Of a stretch of DNA of 64,000 nt, positions 43,946-56,234 are shown one piece after another. Every line of letters starts with the position of its first letter. The first letter of the stretch is position 1. Location of the stretch: positions 44,427,001 through 44,491,000 of the forward strand of contig CM076144.1 of assembly GCA_038025085.1 (NCBI GenBank), in the 5' to 3' direction. A program made the position numbers and the translations under genes. The stretch comes from Tetragonia tetragonoides (Eukaryota > Streptophyta > Magnoliopsida > Caryophyllales > Aizoaceae). The notes below the pieces were generated by a model. It saw nothing but the letters and a program-made list of their open reading frames with translations, was not told the origin of the DNA and did no database searches.

Positions 43946-46801
43946 ATGCTTCGACTTGTAATCCTTCTCTCCGTTTTCTCTCTCCTTAAATCCAGTAGTG
44001 ATGCTCATTCTTGTACAGATAACCCACCAGCCTTGAACCTGCACAGTGGAGCTGGCCATGTTGAAGAAATCGGTGGCCTAAAATCATATGTCTCTGGCTC
44101 TCACCACTCTAAGCGTGCTGTTCTTCTTGTTTCTGACATTTTCGGTAATTTATCATCCCCTAGCTATTTGACCACTTTTTTCATTTGTTCATCATTTATG
44201 CTGTTGATCCATTATCTGGTTCTGGTTGTTCTTGATTTGGGTTTTCTTTCTCTTATTACTTGCACTACGATTAGTAAGTTGGTGCTTAAGCACATAAAGT
44301 TGACTTTTTTTTCCATTCTGTAGTCTTATTTCTGTTTCAAGTACAACGTTGACTTTATCATGATCAATGATCTATGTTAGGAGTAGTTCGTTTTTCCTCT
44401 TTTATTTTACTGTTACATTAGGATTGATTTGTATGTAGTCATCTAGAGCTCTCAAAAGCGGGCTTAGGCCGGATATGGGCTGAATTTCACATGTATTTTT
44501 TTTGTCCAACAGACGAGTTGACAATCAGGTTTTTTTGAGTTGTCAGTTCATGATTAGCAATTTAGCATTATAATCATCTGACTATTTTTCTGTTGTATCC
44601 CCAACTTGTCTTTGCAGGATATGAAGCTCCACTCTTGAGGTATGACAAAATGTTGATATTCATTGGGTTTTTTCCCTTTAGTTCTTTTTTCTAGACTGGT
44701 ATGATAGTAAGTGCTCCTTATTTTTGTCAATCATCCTGAATGACCTCAACTGAGATATACTAGAGAGATAGGTGCCCTTTGTTGTTGCATCTTGAATGAG
44801 CTCATTCTTAAATAAGTTTTCCATTGATAGGAGAAAGTGCTCTATGTTGTTAACATGTCCTGAATGACTTCATTGAATAAATACTCTAGTAGTATCTGAG
44901 TATTCTTGGGAGTTTCCTAGAGGAAGAAATGAGTCGTTTTCTCGTTGGGTAGATTGGTTATATATGAGTATATGACAGTACTAAATATTTTGCCCTGTTT
45001 GGCTTATTGAAAGCTAACATAATAATCAAGGCATTGCTGAATACAGGAAGGTGGCAGACAAAGTTGCTGCTGCCGGTTTCTATGTTGTTGTTCCTGATTT
45101 CTTCCATGGGGACCCTTACAATCCGGAGAACGCTGACAGACCTGTCCAAGTGTGGTTAAAAGATCATGGAGCGGTAGGTTTATATGTCTATGCTTGCAGT
45201 TTCATACATGGAATTTTTATTTTACCTGATCGAAGTACTCCTTAGTCCTTATGGTGTACTCGACACTCTTACATGAGCCTGGCCACTTGAATCATCAAAT
45301 TATGCCAAAAACATGTGGAAGTTTCAAGTTTGTGGTGGCACTTGTTGCCGAGTCCATGTAACATAGGTTTGCGCCATATGAATATATATGCAGACTAAAC
45401 TGAATGTTATAAGCCAAATGCAGGACATTCTGTTCTTTCAAGGCCTGTACTTGCGTTAGTTGTTAAACATAGTATGTATTAGGTAAGTCAGTAGCTTTAA
45501 TTTATCATGACAATCAGATGAATGAAGGCCATGATCATTTGGCCTGAAGCCTGCTAGTCAGATGATGCTATTCATTTTCTTCGCCACGTTCTCCTTACTT
45601 CTTGAAATCAGATCACTTAATTCATTGCAAAATCATATAAGAGCAATGCTGAGCCGCTTTCATATTTCACTATCTGTATATTGTTACCTGTGTGCTAACT
45701 AGCTACACTTTTAAGCTATTTTTATGCATATTTTAATTATTGTAGGACAAAGGATATGAAGAGGCAAAACCTGTAATTGAAGCTCTGAGAGAGAAAGGCA
45801 TGTCTAAGATAGGAGCTGCCGGTTATTGTTGGGGAGGTGAGGTTCCATTGCTCATCCTTAGCAAAATCTTTTTTGCACAGGCATGGATACACACAGTACT
45901 CAACAAAGCGCGAATTCTTTTATCAGTGCTTTGATGTGCACAATCTCTATATACATCTTGCTAACATTTGTTGTCCATTTGACTATTTCAGGCAAAGTGG
46001 TTGTGCAACTAGCACAAGGTGATTATTTACAAGCAGCCGTTCTCCTACACCCATCAGCAGTTACTGTCGATGACATCACACGTAAGGATCACATTATCAG
46101 TTAATGTTTACATGTGTGTGTATATATAGATATTATGTTAGTATCGCACTACATCTTTGTATGTAGTTTGTTCTTTTGCTGATGTTGGTTGAAAGATTTA
46201 CATAGGGCTCTTTTGGTGAATTTTTGACAGGTGTGAAGGTACCAATTGCTATTCTTGGAGGAGAGCTTGACCAAGTATCTCCACCTACACTTCTGAAACA
46301 GTTTGAAGAGGCCTTGAATGCTAAACCTGAGGTATGTCGTTTTAATAGTGAATGTTTTGGGTTTTTTTCCCGTAAATGGTTAGTTTCATTCCATCTTCCA
46401 AAGGACATCAAAGTGATGCCCTCCGGATAAATTGTACAACCTATAGGCATACCAAGGAGGTTCCCAAGATGCTACCAATCACCCACTGTACGCTTTTAGC
46501 TAGGCATAAGCAAAGTAAACTACTGGCAGGATCTATCGAGATTAGCCTGGGTTAATAGTGAATGTTGTTGTGAAAACGAAAATGATTTTCATATTATGTT
46601 CTCGAACAACAGTATCATTGATGATAATTCCGCAAACTGATTTTACATTGTTCATTATAGATTGACGGGTTTGTAAAAATATTCCCTGGTGTGGCCCATG
46701 GGTTCGCAATCAGATACAACCCTGAAGATCCAGCAGCTGTGAAGGTGGCAAAAGAAGCTCGCAAGGACATGGTGAGATGGTTCAAAAAACACGTTAAGTA
46801 A
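43946..46801 (+). CDS. Dienelactone hydrolase family protein, copy D (with N-terminal signal-like segment)
   Basis: Exons 43946-44144, 44618-44639, 45047-45173, 45746-45836, 45992-46081, 46231-46331 and 46661-46801 join in phase to 256 aa. The N-terminus MLRLVILLSVFSLLKSSSDA is a hydrophobic, signal-peptide-like stretch that copies B and C do not use, so this copy may be secreted. The next part, CTDNPPALNLHSGAGHVEEI, aligns with CCENPPTLN of copy B. The triad Cys (AAGYCWGGK), Asp (GGELDQVSPP) and His (GVAHGFAIRY) is intact. The C-terminus KWFKKHVK-like end differs from the WFTKYIK of the other copies. All splice borders are GT-AG. Confidence 0.9.
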
Positions 46802-47707
46802 GAGCATTGACAGTGATTATTGGCATCTTAATGCAAATAGCCTACCAACTAGCTACCAAGTGGTGTGTCATTGATTTATTTTATTAGAGAATAAGAACAC
46901 TTATATTTCATCACTTAAGACTTTCTCATGTCTTGTACTATTTCCTTAATTCCGTAGCATGATCCAGCACTTGTTTGATTTTCTGCTCAATCGATAAGAC
47001 TCGTATTTCGAGATCTTTCTAGTGAAGTGAAGCTCTCATGACATCAGTACATGTAGTATGCTTTGGTAATTGTTTCAGTTCATGTTTCGTTCCCTTTTTA
47101 CCTTTCGTGTGAGCAATGGAGTTCAAAGCCTGTAATTCGAAACTTGAAGAAGTCAGCAGTGTAAGCTGATCTCTGATAATTAGTTGTTGTAGGCTTAGCT
47201 TAACTTGAAACTCATCTTATCCTTTTGTTAATCCAAAGCCACACCTCATGTGTTTGTCCCTTGTATCAATTGTGGTGTGGCCCAATTTTTCTCCCACAGA
47301 CCAAGTACATTCAGCTTGTCCCAAAAAACTCAGGAGACTCAGAAGTGGGAACTTCTACAGAGGAAGTTATACATACCAAAAAAAGAATAACACAATAACT
47401 AGAAAATAATTTGTGTCAACTTGGTCCATGGTGGATCGAGTGACTAAATCTTTTTAAAAGTACCCTCAGAGTCCAAATATATTTGCAGTAGTACTCTTGG
47501 TCCACGGTAAACCAAGTTCACGCAAGATATGTTATGTTATACCAACTATGATTGACGTTTGTCTTGCTTATCCAAATAGCAAAGATCACAATAACAAGAG
47601 GTGAAAAATGTATATTCTTCTTCAATTCTAATACTCCTTACATAAGAGTATTATTCATACATGTTGTAGAATCAAATTACAGGATTAAAATCATTAGTCA
47701 TGTGTTT
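46802..47707. other. Intergenic between copy D and the aspartic protease gene
   Basis: Convergent 3' ends face this interval. It holds the 3' flank of copy D and a similar wording twice (TTGGTCCATGGTGGATCGAG near 47420 and TTGGTCCACGGTAAACCAAG near 47499). No gene or RNA is seen. Confidence 0.5.
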
Positions 47708-49413
47708 TTAATTGCCCTTAGTACAATCATCTTGGCCAAAGACTAGCTGAGAATTTTTAGTATCATAAATAATCCTCTGATTTACCTGCTGGTAAGCTCC
47801 TAGTATGGTAACCCCCATGGTTTGCGATGTACTTTCGAAAATCATCAAGCAAATCATATCTTTTCCCTCTGTTGTTTGGCCTATGTAGAATGTTCTTGAA
47901 GGATCAACAATGAAATCACCATTTTCAAAATGGAATGTAAGTCCAGGAAAGTTAATAGTTTGTGGATCCCTGACACGTTCGTAACAAAGCTTGAATGGAC
48001 TCATCTGTGGTTGGATCCTCCTCACATTTTGATTGTAGGCTTCTATGTAACTAGCCATGGCGGTTTCAACAGCTCCGTATACGCGTGAAAGAATGAAAGT
48101 AGCACCTGCCCCAGAGTCGATGGCACATCCTCCAGTGCCATCTGGCTTACGACGAAAGACATCAGGAGGAAATTGTAGTCTCCTACCACCTGCTGAAATG
48201 CCTGTTAGGTTCAAGTAGTATAAGACATGATCTTGTTGGGGTAGAAATGGAGTGCTCTGCATTCCTTGTTTTTGAATCACATCATCCCCGAAACGAAGGA
48301 ACATAGGAGAACTTCCTTCGCTAATTAATGGTTGAAGACAATATGAGAATCGTCCATTTGTTACAGATTCTATCTGGCTCGCGAAACTTAATGGACCATA
48401 ACTCATACCCAGAATTCCACTTATCTTGTTATTTGGATCATTACCTGTAAAATAATTACAACGACATGTCTTGTGTATTAACAGTAAAAAGTAACAAGTT
48501 TCATTCAAAATGTAATACTTTTAGTCCAAACTCTATTAGATGTCTCATCTATTCACTCTTCTTTTGATGCACTTGAGGTAAAATGTATGCATGTTAACTT
48601 GTATAATCATTAACAAATATCTTCTGCAAAAAAATAGACTATACACGAGGCAATGATGTTAATTGTTATTGGTTTTTAAATATATAGAAAAACATTAACT
48701 AGACTAAGATAAGTTGTACCTTGGCCAAAGTTTTTCATCTCCAATCCACAACCGAAATCTCTTAACCCGATGGCCACAAAACTATCCCCTTCTGATTGTA
48801 AAGTAAACGTCTCTCGTGCTCTAATGACTTTCGCGGATGAACCATCTGCATATTGTCGAATGTCTGTACACTTATCATTTGAGCATTGTGTACCTGGAGG
48901 ACATTCAGAGCAAGTATAAGGGTTATAAGTTTTCGACTGAAGTGCAGGAAAATAGGGATCGACTTGGTGAAAGCAACTTTCACATCCTCCACATTGTGTC
49001 CATGTAAGGTCACTTCCAGTATCTATGGCCAAATAATAAGTTTTCCATGATGGGTTAGAATTATCAAATGTGCCTAGATCAATTTGCACTATGTACATAT
49101 AAGTTTGTGTGCTACTAATCATAGGAGGTCGAATGATAACATCAGGGTGTAGTAAGGTCTTATTAGAACTATTAGCAACCATATTGGCTAAGGATTTAAG
49201 ACTAATGTGGGACATTTTGATAAGGTCCTTCACTGTATCCTCATTTGTAAGATTTGCTCTATATAGAGGTGAGTCAGGCGAATCGCGATGCATCAGTCTA
49301 AGACTCACCCCACCATGGTTTTGGGATGAAGCATGGATAATTTGGATTGGATTACAATGAAAGAGGAGGATAAAACAAAGACTAAAAACCAACATTATTG
49401 TTGGTTTAGCCAT
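47708..49413 (-). CDS. Nepenthesin/CDR1-type aspartic protease
   Basis: Two exons on the minus strand, 49413-48720 and 48444-47708, join in phase (231 plus 245 residues, about 476 aa). This is an A1-family pepsin-like protease, secreted or apoplastic in related plant proteins. It starts with a signal peptide (MAKPTIMLVFSLCFILLFHC), then a propeptide with the usual SLRLMHRDSPDSPLY motif. The first catalytic motif is AIDTGSDLTWTQC (Asp near residue 131). A nepenthesin-type Cys-rich insert follows (CGGCESC, CSECPPGTQC), then QYADGSSAKV, and ILGMSYGPLSFASQI in exon 2. The second catalytic motif is AIDSGAGATF. The C-terminus has VTILGAYQQVNQRIIYDTKN and LVFGQDDC. It looks intact. Family members often act in defence signalling; the role here is inferred only from the family. 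Confidence 0.93.
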
Positions 49414-49485
49414 AGAAAAAATGTTTTGAGAATAATGAGTTTAGGATAGGTGAAGTGCTGATGATTGCATCTTACAAACAATGGG

Positions 49486-49497
49486 TCTTATAGTGAA
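49486..49497 (-). promoter_or_regulatory. Possible TATA box of the aspartic protease gene
   Basis: The minus strand reads CACTATAAGACC here, about 75-85 nt upstream of the ATG at 49413. Confidence 0.4.
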
Positions 49498-50193
49498 GTA
49501 TTAGTACAATGGAAATAGACAAGAAATATTAAATATATGTATATACCTGGAATAATATTACCCCCATTGCTAATATTTGATTTGTTTCTTGTAATCCAAA
49601 GTTTCTAATTAAGTAGTGAGATTCATTTCCATTGAAGGAAGAAAGAAACAAATTTGAATTTTTCATATGATATTGATTAATTGTTGCGAAATGGTTATTA
49701 TTGATAATTTTGCACTTTGTTTGACTTAATTTTGAAAACTCTACCCATTTGATGTAATTCTTCTTGTTTTTTTTTTTCTTTTAAGGAAATCTGGGTCCAT
49801 ATTTCGGTGTGGAATGTGTGGTCTACTAAACTTTTCTCTATGTAGACTAGGATGATACATAAGATTGCCATGTTAGCGGGATGTATCAAAATTTTAATAT
49901 GACAAGATTAGTCACTTCAATTATTTCGAATGCTTTCTGGTTAATCATCTAATCATTTAGTAATCCACATAGACAAGCCACATAATCTAAGCAAGTCATT
50001 GTGGTGGTGCATGTATGTTAATTATTAGTATTATATATTCAACTCAAATCAAGTTGAATTTGATAGTTGTTGTAGTGACATGTGGCAAGCCACATAAGCT
50101 ATTTTAGTCAACTTAAGAAAGTCAATGGACTCATTGCCATGTCAAAATAGTTGTTTTACCTAGATGCATGTATGTTTTATCATTACTATTGCG
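49498..50193. other. Intergenic, no gene seen
   Basis: A+T-rich sequence upstream of the aspartic protease gene. A phrase with GCCACATAA recurs at about 49977 and 50089 with GACATGTGG-like context. No further structure was recognised. Confidence 0.45.
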
Positions 50194-51145
50194 CAATTTG
50201 GTGAAAACCACCTATAAAGTTTCACTTTTTGTCTAGTATCCCCTAAATTGTTGCTATATGTTCAGTACCACCGTAATAGATGATTCTGCCCTGAGACTCA
50301 CCCCTAAGTGATTTCTGGACCGAATTTTATATTTCTCTTTCGTTTTACCCTCACATGTGAAACATGTGTCTACTTAAAAGAACCGCCCTTATTTGACCAA
50401 ATTAATGATAGCAATTTGAAGTGCACGTGTTATTTTCCCAAACCCCTCCCCTTCCCCTTCCCCCCTCTCTCCTTCTCTTCACCCAGGTCATTAGTTCACT
50501 GTATTTTTTTTGGGTAGAAAGATTACCGCCGTTCATCCCGCCACCCATTCCACCTCCATCTTCACCTACAAACCATCATCCAACTAACTTCATCAATTTA
50601 TTTATTTTTATTTATTTATTTTCAGATCTACCATTTAAAATTCACATCTTCTTCAACCTTGCCAGGGTCAAATCAATCTCGACATCACTGCAATCACGGA
50701 CTCACCGCCGTCACCAACGTTAACCAAACCCACAAGCCACCCTCTTTTCTGTCACCTCCATTTTCATCTAAGGTTTGGGGGTTTAGAGTTAGGGTTTTGT
50801 TTCATCATGTTTTTCTAATATCTATTGGAATTTCCTTGTATTCAGGCGACTCCGCGGCGGATATATGTGATAGGCAAATATTTTGATTTTATCTTCTTTT
50901 TTCCACTAATGATCTAATGAAGTTAGGCCCAGAAAATGGAAACAGAATTTCTGGTTTTCAACTAATTTTGTTCAGACAAGTTGTGCAACTTTTGGTATTG
51001 TAGTCCTCTGCTTTGAATTTTGTTAAGGACAAATTGGCGAAAACCCCCTAGAATTTTGGACTTTTTGTCCAGAACACCCAAATATTTTCAACTTTGGCAA
51101 GTACCCCCAAACAAAATGAAAAAGCCTTGTAATTCCCCGCAACCT

Positions 51146-51342
51146 GTTTTTTTTTTTGGTCTTTGCCAAGGGTGTTCCACCGTCGATCATAGTGACTAAT
51201 CCCCTCGCCCCAATTGTCAGCGCATTAAGCGGTAGGGGGCTGGCCAAGGAATATTTTTCATTCGCAAGAGTTGAGATTCGAACCCCCAACCACTTGTCTA
51301 ATGAATGAAGTGGTGAACCACTACACTAACCCATCTTGGTTT
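51146..51342 (-). mobile_element. tRNA-derived SINE inside the left TIR arm
   Basis: On the minus strand a tRNA-like head carries an A box-like GGGTTAGTGTAGTGGTTCAC and a B box GGTTCGAATCTC, followed by a unique body and an A-run near 51147-51157. The flanks CCCCGCAACCT (51135-51145) and CCCCCCAACCT (51343-51353) are an 11-bp target duplication with one mismatch. The opposite TIR arm (near 52375-52400) shows the uninterrupted empty-site form AAGGTTGTGGGGGGATTAC, which confirms the insertion. Confidence 0.88.
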
Positions 51343-51848
51343 CCCCCCAACCTTGTTATTCCGGCCACTTTTAAAAAAATATTCCCCTTTGCCTTCATGT
51401 GCTTTGCACGTGACCATCACTTAACAAATGTCCCTCAGTTACTTCAATTAATTTACCCCCACGCCCCTAATTACTCCTTTCACCCACTCTCCTTCCTAAT
51501 TTCTCCTACCACGAAAGAAAACAAAGATCTGTCTCTCTTCAACCTCCGATCCCCTTCTATCCATTTGCATAATCATTAAATCCAGTTCATTCATGTCAGA
51601 AAAATAAAACTCCAATTCACGTAAAACCATTTAGCTCCATCTTTTATCATTTCTACTCAAAAATGGAAAAAAGGTCTCTAACTTTCTGGATTTTCTTCCA
51701 TCAAATAACAACATTATGGACAACCCATCTGAGATCCCATCAACAACAAAGAGAAAGCTTTAACTTCAAGGCCCTCGCCCTACACTTCTTAAAGTCAGCA
51801 ATAGTTCTTACAAAATCAAGAAACCCCTAAAACCCCCTCTTTATAACA

Positions 51849-51933
51849 GCAACAACACAAACAACAACAACAACAACAACAACAATAACAACAACAACAA
51901 CAACAACAACCAACCAACCAACCAGTGATTATT
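51849..51933. repeat. CAA microsatellite followed by CAAC repeats
   Basis: About 20 CAA units with a single ATAA interruption, running into CCAACCAACCAACC. It lies within the inner long-TIR element. Confidence 0.95.
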
Positions 51934-53235
51934 TACTCAGTTTCACCAAAACTTATCTTTGTAGATGCCTCAAATTTCAGGTCCATATCCAACGACTCAC
52001 CAGAAGAGAAAAAAAATCATCTTCGCCGGCGGCGCGTGAACCCACTTTCGTGAAGATAGAAGAGAGAAAAAAAAATAAAACAACGAGAGAAAGAAGAGAG
52101 AAGATATCGGTCAACTGGATCTTCTCTCACTTGCAGAACTTCTATAATGGAGATATTAGTGGGGTTTTTAATTCAAGGGATATGGGTGGGGGGTTTTAAT
52201 TCAGGAGATATGGGGGGATTAATTCAACATTAATTTGTCTAATTTCAAATGTGAAGTGGGTGGACTAATTAGAGGGGTAGGGTGGAGGGTAAAAAAAAGG
52301 ATTGAATTCATTTAATGATCACGTGCAAAGTACATGATGGCAAAAGGGGGTAATTTTTTTTTAAAGTGGTCGGAAAAGCAAGGTTGTGGGGGGATTACAA
52401 GGCTTTTTCATTTTATTTAGGGGTACTTGCCAAAGTTGAAAGTGTTTGGGTATTCAGACCAAAAAGTCTAAACTTCTAGGGTGTTTTCGCTAATTTATCA
52501 TTTATATTGGAGTATACATAATAGGAGTACTGATCGAATTTGTTCTCTCTTGAGTTCTCTTTGTCGTTTCTCTTTTGATTTCTTTTCATACATTAATTAT
52601 TGTCGTAATTACTTTAAGTTGAAGAGAGAAGACAGGCATGGAGATTGGAGAGGACAAAGATGGAGGGACGAAGAGAGAGAAAGCAAATTTAATTTTATTG
52701 AGGGGGATAGGGTAAATATTAAACACTCAAACTTCAAATTCAATTTAACTAATTTGGTTAAATAGGGAGGTTCACTTAAATTGACATGTGCTTCACACGT
52801 GAGGGCAAAATGGGAAGAAAAGTAAGAAATTTGACTGGGAAATCACTTAAGGGGTGAGTCACAGGGTGAAATCAACGTTTAAGGTGCAGTGGTACTGAAC
52901 AAATAACAACAATTCAGGGAGTATTGGACAAAAAGTGAAACTTTATTGGTAATTTTCACCAAATTGAGCTTAGTATTATAATTCAATTCTTATTTTAATT
53001 ACCATGTCTATAATATTCATTCACTTTGTATATCTAAAAGGGATGTATCTAAAATCTACTCCATCCCTTTTTTAATTATGTTTTAGATTTTCGTGTCCAT
53101 GTTTGACTGCTGATCTATGAAATACTAAATGATTCGCAATATAAATAAAAGTATTGTATTCATATAAAACATACTTCCATAATATATATTTATAATAAAT
53201 TTTACTTAATTATAATTTAAGCATAAAATACTAAT

Positions 53236-54540
53236 ATGAAGCATAAAAGCTGGTGGGAGTATACTACTACTCCTTCAACCAAAAGGTCATGGAGAATGGT
53301 GTGTGCCTGCAAAGACAGATTTAAGCAGGGCTACACTTATGGGATAAGTACAGGTAATGCTAGTGGCAAATACACCGTTAAGAGTGACTATACATGGCTG
53401 ACTCCTCCTCTGCTAAAAATCCCTGGCCCCTCTTGGGTTTTAGACATAATGAATCAACCGAAACATGCTTTTTAAAGCATGGATTGCTGCACACAACAGA
53501 TTGCAAACAAGAGAAAGATTGTGCAAGTTCAAGATCTGTAATGATCAGAGACAGAGCTAGGGGGACTAGCGGAAGCTGTGATCCCCCCCATGATTTATAA
53601 AAGCTTTATATATATTATAACTCGTACATAGTTAGCAAGTTCAGTTGGTAGCTCAGATGGTTGGAAAGTAGGCATAAGTCTCTCAATCAGCGTAGTCGAT
53701 TCTTGGTGGAGGCGCTTCCCTTTGTTTTTGTTATTTTTATAAGTTTTTCACCTTTATCTTATCCAACTTTCTTTTACATTGAGATTTTTTTATTTCATCT
53801 CCTTTTAATTAAGTTGGTGCTTATACAATTCAACCAATTAAACTAACATTTTTTCCCCTTTCATCAATTGCCCATTATTTTCATTTGTCCGAAATTTTAC
53901 ATTTTTTTTTCTCTAAATGGAATTTAACTTTGATAAGAAAACTAATCCTATGCACGACAAATACATTGTTTCATTAATATATCTTGTAGTATCTATTTTT
54001 AACTATAATAATAGTTTGCGGATTTTAAAATCAGTTATCTCGATACAAGTTTTAGAAATTATAAGTTAAACTTTATATATTACATTTGTACAAAAACTTG
54101 TGTGATACTTCTCTTTGGTTAGACAAACGTCACCCTTAATATAAACAATAGTTCTAACTTTGGTCCCCCCTATAAAAATTTTCTGACTCCGTCACTGGTA
54201 ATGATGATACATGTCTTCTATGTGGAGCAGATACTGAAACAGCAAAGCCCATTTTCTCCTCTTGTCTCTTCATAGCAAGATGCTGGTTACTGATCAAAGA
54301 ATGGTTGCAGATCAAAAATAGACACATGGATATATGGAAAATACGCAAATAGAGGTTCAGACAACGGAAATTTGTGAGAAGTGTCTTATGTGCAAGTATA
54401 ATCAGTCTTTTGTATAACATATGAGAATGTGTTATAAACAAGGCTTATAAACGGAACAACTTATTTGTAACAAACGGTCTTGGCGTGATGGGATACGCGA
54501 TAACCAAAGCTCCGGTGTACTACAGTGCAATGGTTTTGAG
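53236..54540 (+). mobile_element. LINE relic: reverse-transcriptase tail, split by a hAT element
   Basis: Plus-strand fragments read as the end of a plant LINE ORF2. SWWEYTT...SWRMVCACKDRFKQGY and YTVKSDYTWL followed by MNQPKHAFLKHGLLHTTDCK are at about 53240-53545. After the hAT insertion the zf-RVT part resumes at about 54206 with TCLLCGADTETAKPIFSSC and goes on to about 54535. In-frame stops show it is dead. Confidence 0.75.
53546..54197. mobile_element. Non-autonomous hAT element in the LINE relic (652 bp)
   Basis: GTAATGAT flanks the element exactly at 53538-53545 and 54198-54205 (8 bp). The ends CAGAGACAGAGC and the inverse of CAGTGACGGAGT are hAT-like inverted repeats. Removing it rejoins the LINE frame between KICN and DDTCLLCGA. 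The interior has no transposase. A tRNA-like string near 53640-53710 is discussed among the rejected items. Confidence 0.88.
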
Positions 54541-56234
54541 AGTAAACTGATCTACTGCCAAAGTGAAGAGAAGAGACTTTTGAGAGAGGAATATTTTTGG
54601 GTTCTGTGTATCCAAATGAACTAAAGGTGCAAAGTTTATTACATGCAAAAATCTGTAATCGAAAGGCAATAATGTGGGGCGGATATTATGTGAGAAAATA
54701 ATGGGAGCGGATTTTGTAACGGTTACAGAATCTCTTCGGTCAAAACAAATCAGACGATGGAATTGAAAGGTTAAAAGATAGACTGAATAATAAAAAGGTC
54801 CCAACCCACACGTTTGCCCGAGCTTAACCCGACCGGACGACGACGTGCGCAGGTGTGTGGGGAGAGTCTTCCCTTGACTCTTAGCTCAAAGACTAAGAGT
54901 ACACAACCATATATAAAGTCTCTTCTCTTTCCTTTCTCTACCAATATGGGACAATGGGGTTTTCATGTCCAAGACTTTGTGGGACTTTTACTTTGAAGCA
55001 TATCAAGCTTCCATTTCCAGCATAATGCAAGAATGAAATGTACTGGGAGCACGTAGTTATGAGACCTGAAGTGTTGTTCCAGAAAGTCAAGGCAGAGTTG
55101 AAAGTTAGAATTCTTATCACTAAGCCTGTGAAAATTGTTCACAAAGATAGGGAATGAGTTGAATCTCTGTAAATTTTATTTCCTTTGTTTGGATTACCCA
55201 TGGTTTTAGACAAGCCATTCCTAAAAGTTAACAGCTTGCTATGGGTATGGTTGTGTATATAGGACGGTATGCCCTCTTTGTTTTTGTACTGCAAAGCTGT
55301 GCGTGGTAATATATTTCTAGTTACTTACCAACCAAAAATTAGAGTATATAGCTTAGAGAAAATGAAAATAATAATAATTTATTCTTAGGTATTTATTAGT
55401 GAAGTACTATATAAATCGGAAAGTTTGTCATTTTTCTTGTATTTACCAATTATCTAGTCAAGATTTGCTATTCCAAATGGCGACTTTGAACTCGGTATCC
55501 ACAAATAACATTTTATATATGTTTTGCGAAAAAAAAATGCTTATATGTACGTAGTATCCGAAGTCTAAATGGACAACACGGTGAAAATTTCATTGTATCC
55601 AAGTCTAATCTATGAAATACTTAGTAAAGAAGATTTATATGGAATAATGGTTCCACTTTTTGGGTGGTTAGGGATGTATTTTCCCTTCCTCGCCATAGGC
55701 CTTGGGGCTCACGGGCTTGTAAATAAGTTGACAGGGCTCTGATGAGCAACTTGCCAATTAAAAAAATAAAAAATAAAAAATAAAAAATCCGGCTTGATGT
55801 ATATAAATATTAGAGCTAATTATTTACGAGTTTGGGTTAGACCTTGAATGAAAAACTTGTCTAACAGGTCGAAGAATTCAGAAGGACCGAATTCACTAAG
55901 AAGGATCAAATTCAACAAGACACATATCTAAAATATCACAAAACATTCGAATGAAAAAGCCATGTAGTTCTAGAGATCGAACAATTCTGAACGGTTTTCA
56001 ATTAATCACTATTTTCCATATTATAGTCTATTCAGGAAGACTCCACTATAGATTTGAATGCTCTGATCTGACATCATGGATTGCCTTTTTATGGAATAGA
56101 TTCGCCAAAGTACTATACGAATAACCAAACGGAAAACTAAGCGTACTCTCAAAAAGTCAGAGATAGTCGAACCCACTAAAGGAGACAAGCTAACTCCTAC
56201 AGATATTATTTGAGATAATGAAACTAAGAAATTG
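54541..56234. other. Intergenic, no supported gene
   Basis: A+T-rich DNA. The stretch at about 54790-55340 has a polyadenylated-transcript-like or LTR-like look (a TATATAAAG box near 54911 and pyrimidine-rich text), but no second repeat or target duplication was found. An AAATAAA-type simple repeat lies at about 55758-55787. Confidence 0.4.

Larger units (their letters stand above)
51031..52496. mobile_element. Long-TIR DNA transposon (inner element)
   Basis: The left arm begins AAATTGGCGAAAACCCCCTAG and the right arm ends with the inverse of AAATTAGCGAAAACACCCTAG. The inverted similarity runs over about 190 nt per arm (GGACTTTTTGTCC, CTTTGGCAAGTACCCC, GCCTTGTAAT, then after the SINE TTCCGGCCACTTTTAAA and GCACGTGA). 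The left arm is split by a SINE. The interior is non-coding, with a CAA microsatellite. The ends resemble those of the outer element, which suggests related families. Confidence 0.8.
50194..52966. mobile_element. Long-TIR DNA transposon (outer element of a nest)
   Basis: The left end (50194 to about 50312, starting CAATTTGGTGAAAACCACC) is matched in inverse at the right end (about 52840-52966, ending with the inverse of CAATTTGGTGAAAATTACC). Shared words along about 120 nt include AAAGTTTCACTTTTTGTC, TTGTTCAGTACCAC and GACTCACCCC. No transposase is encoded. Long inverted repeats suggest a Mutator-like MITE. I found no convincing target duplication. Another element of the same style lies inside. 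Confidence 0.75.

Noticed and set aside
51260..51340. Possible tRNA gene on the minus strand
   Set aside because: A- and B-box-like words are present, but no cloverleaf closes, and the unit ends in poly(A) with a target duplication, which makes it a SINE head.
53640..53715. tRNA-like string (TTGGTAGCTCAGATGGTTGG ... GTCGATTCTTGG)
   Set aside because: It resembles A and B boxes, but it lies inside the hAT element and shows no acceptor stem or poly(A) tail. A SINE fragment is possible but not supportable.
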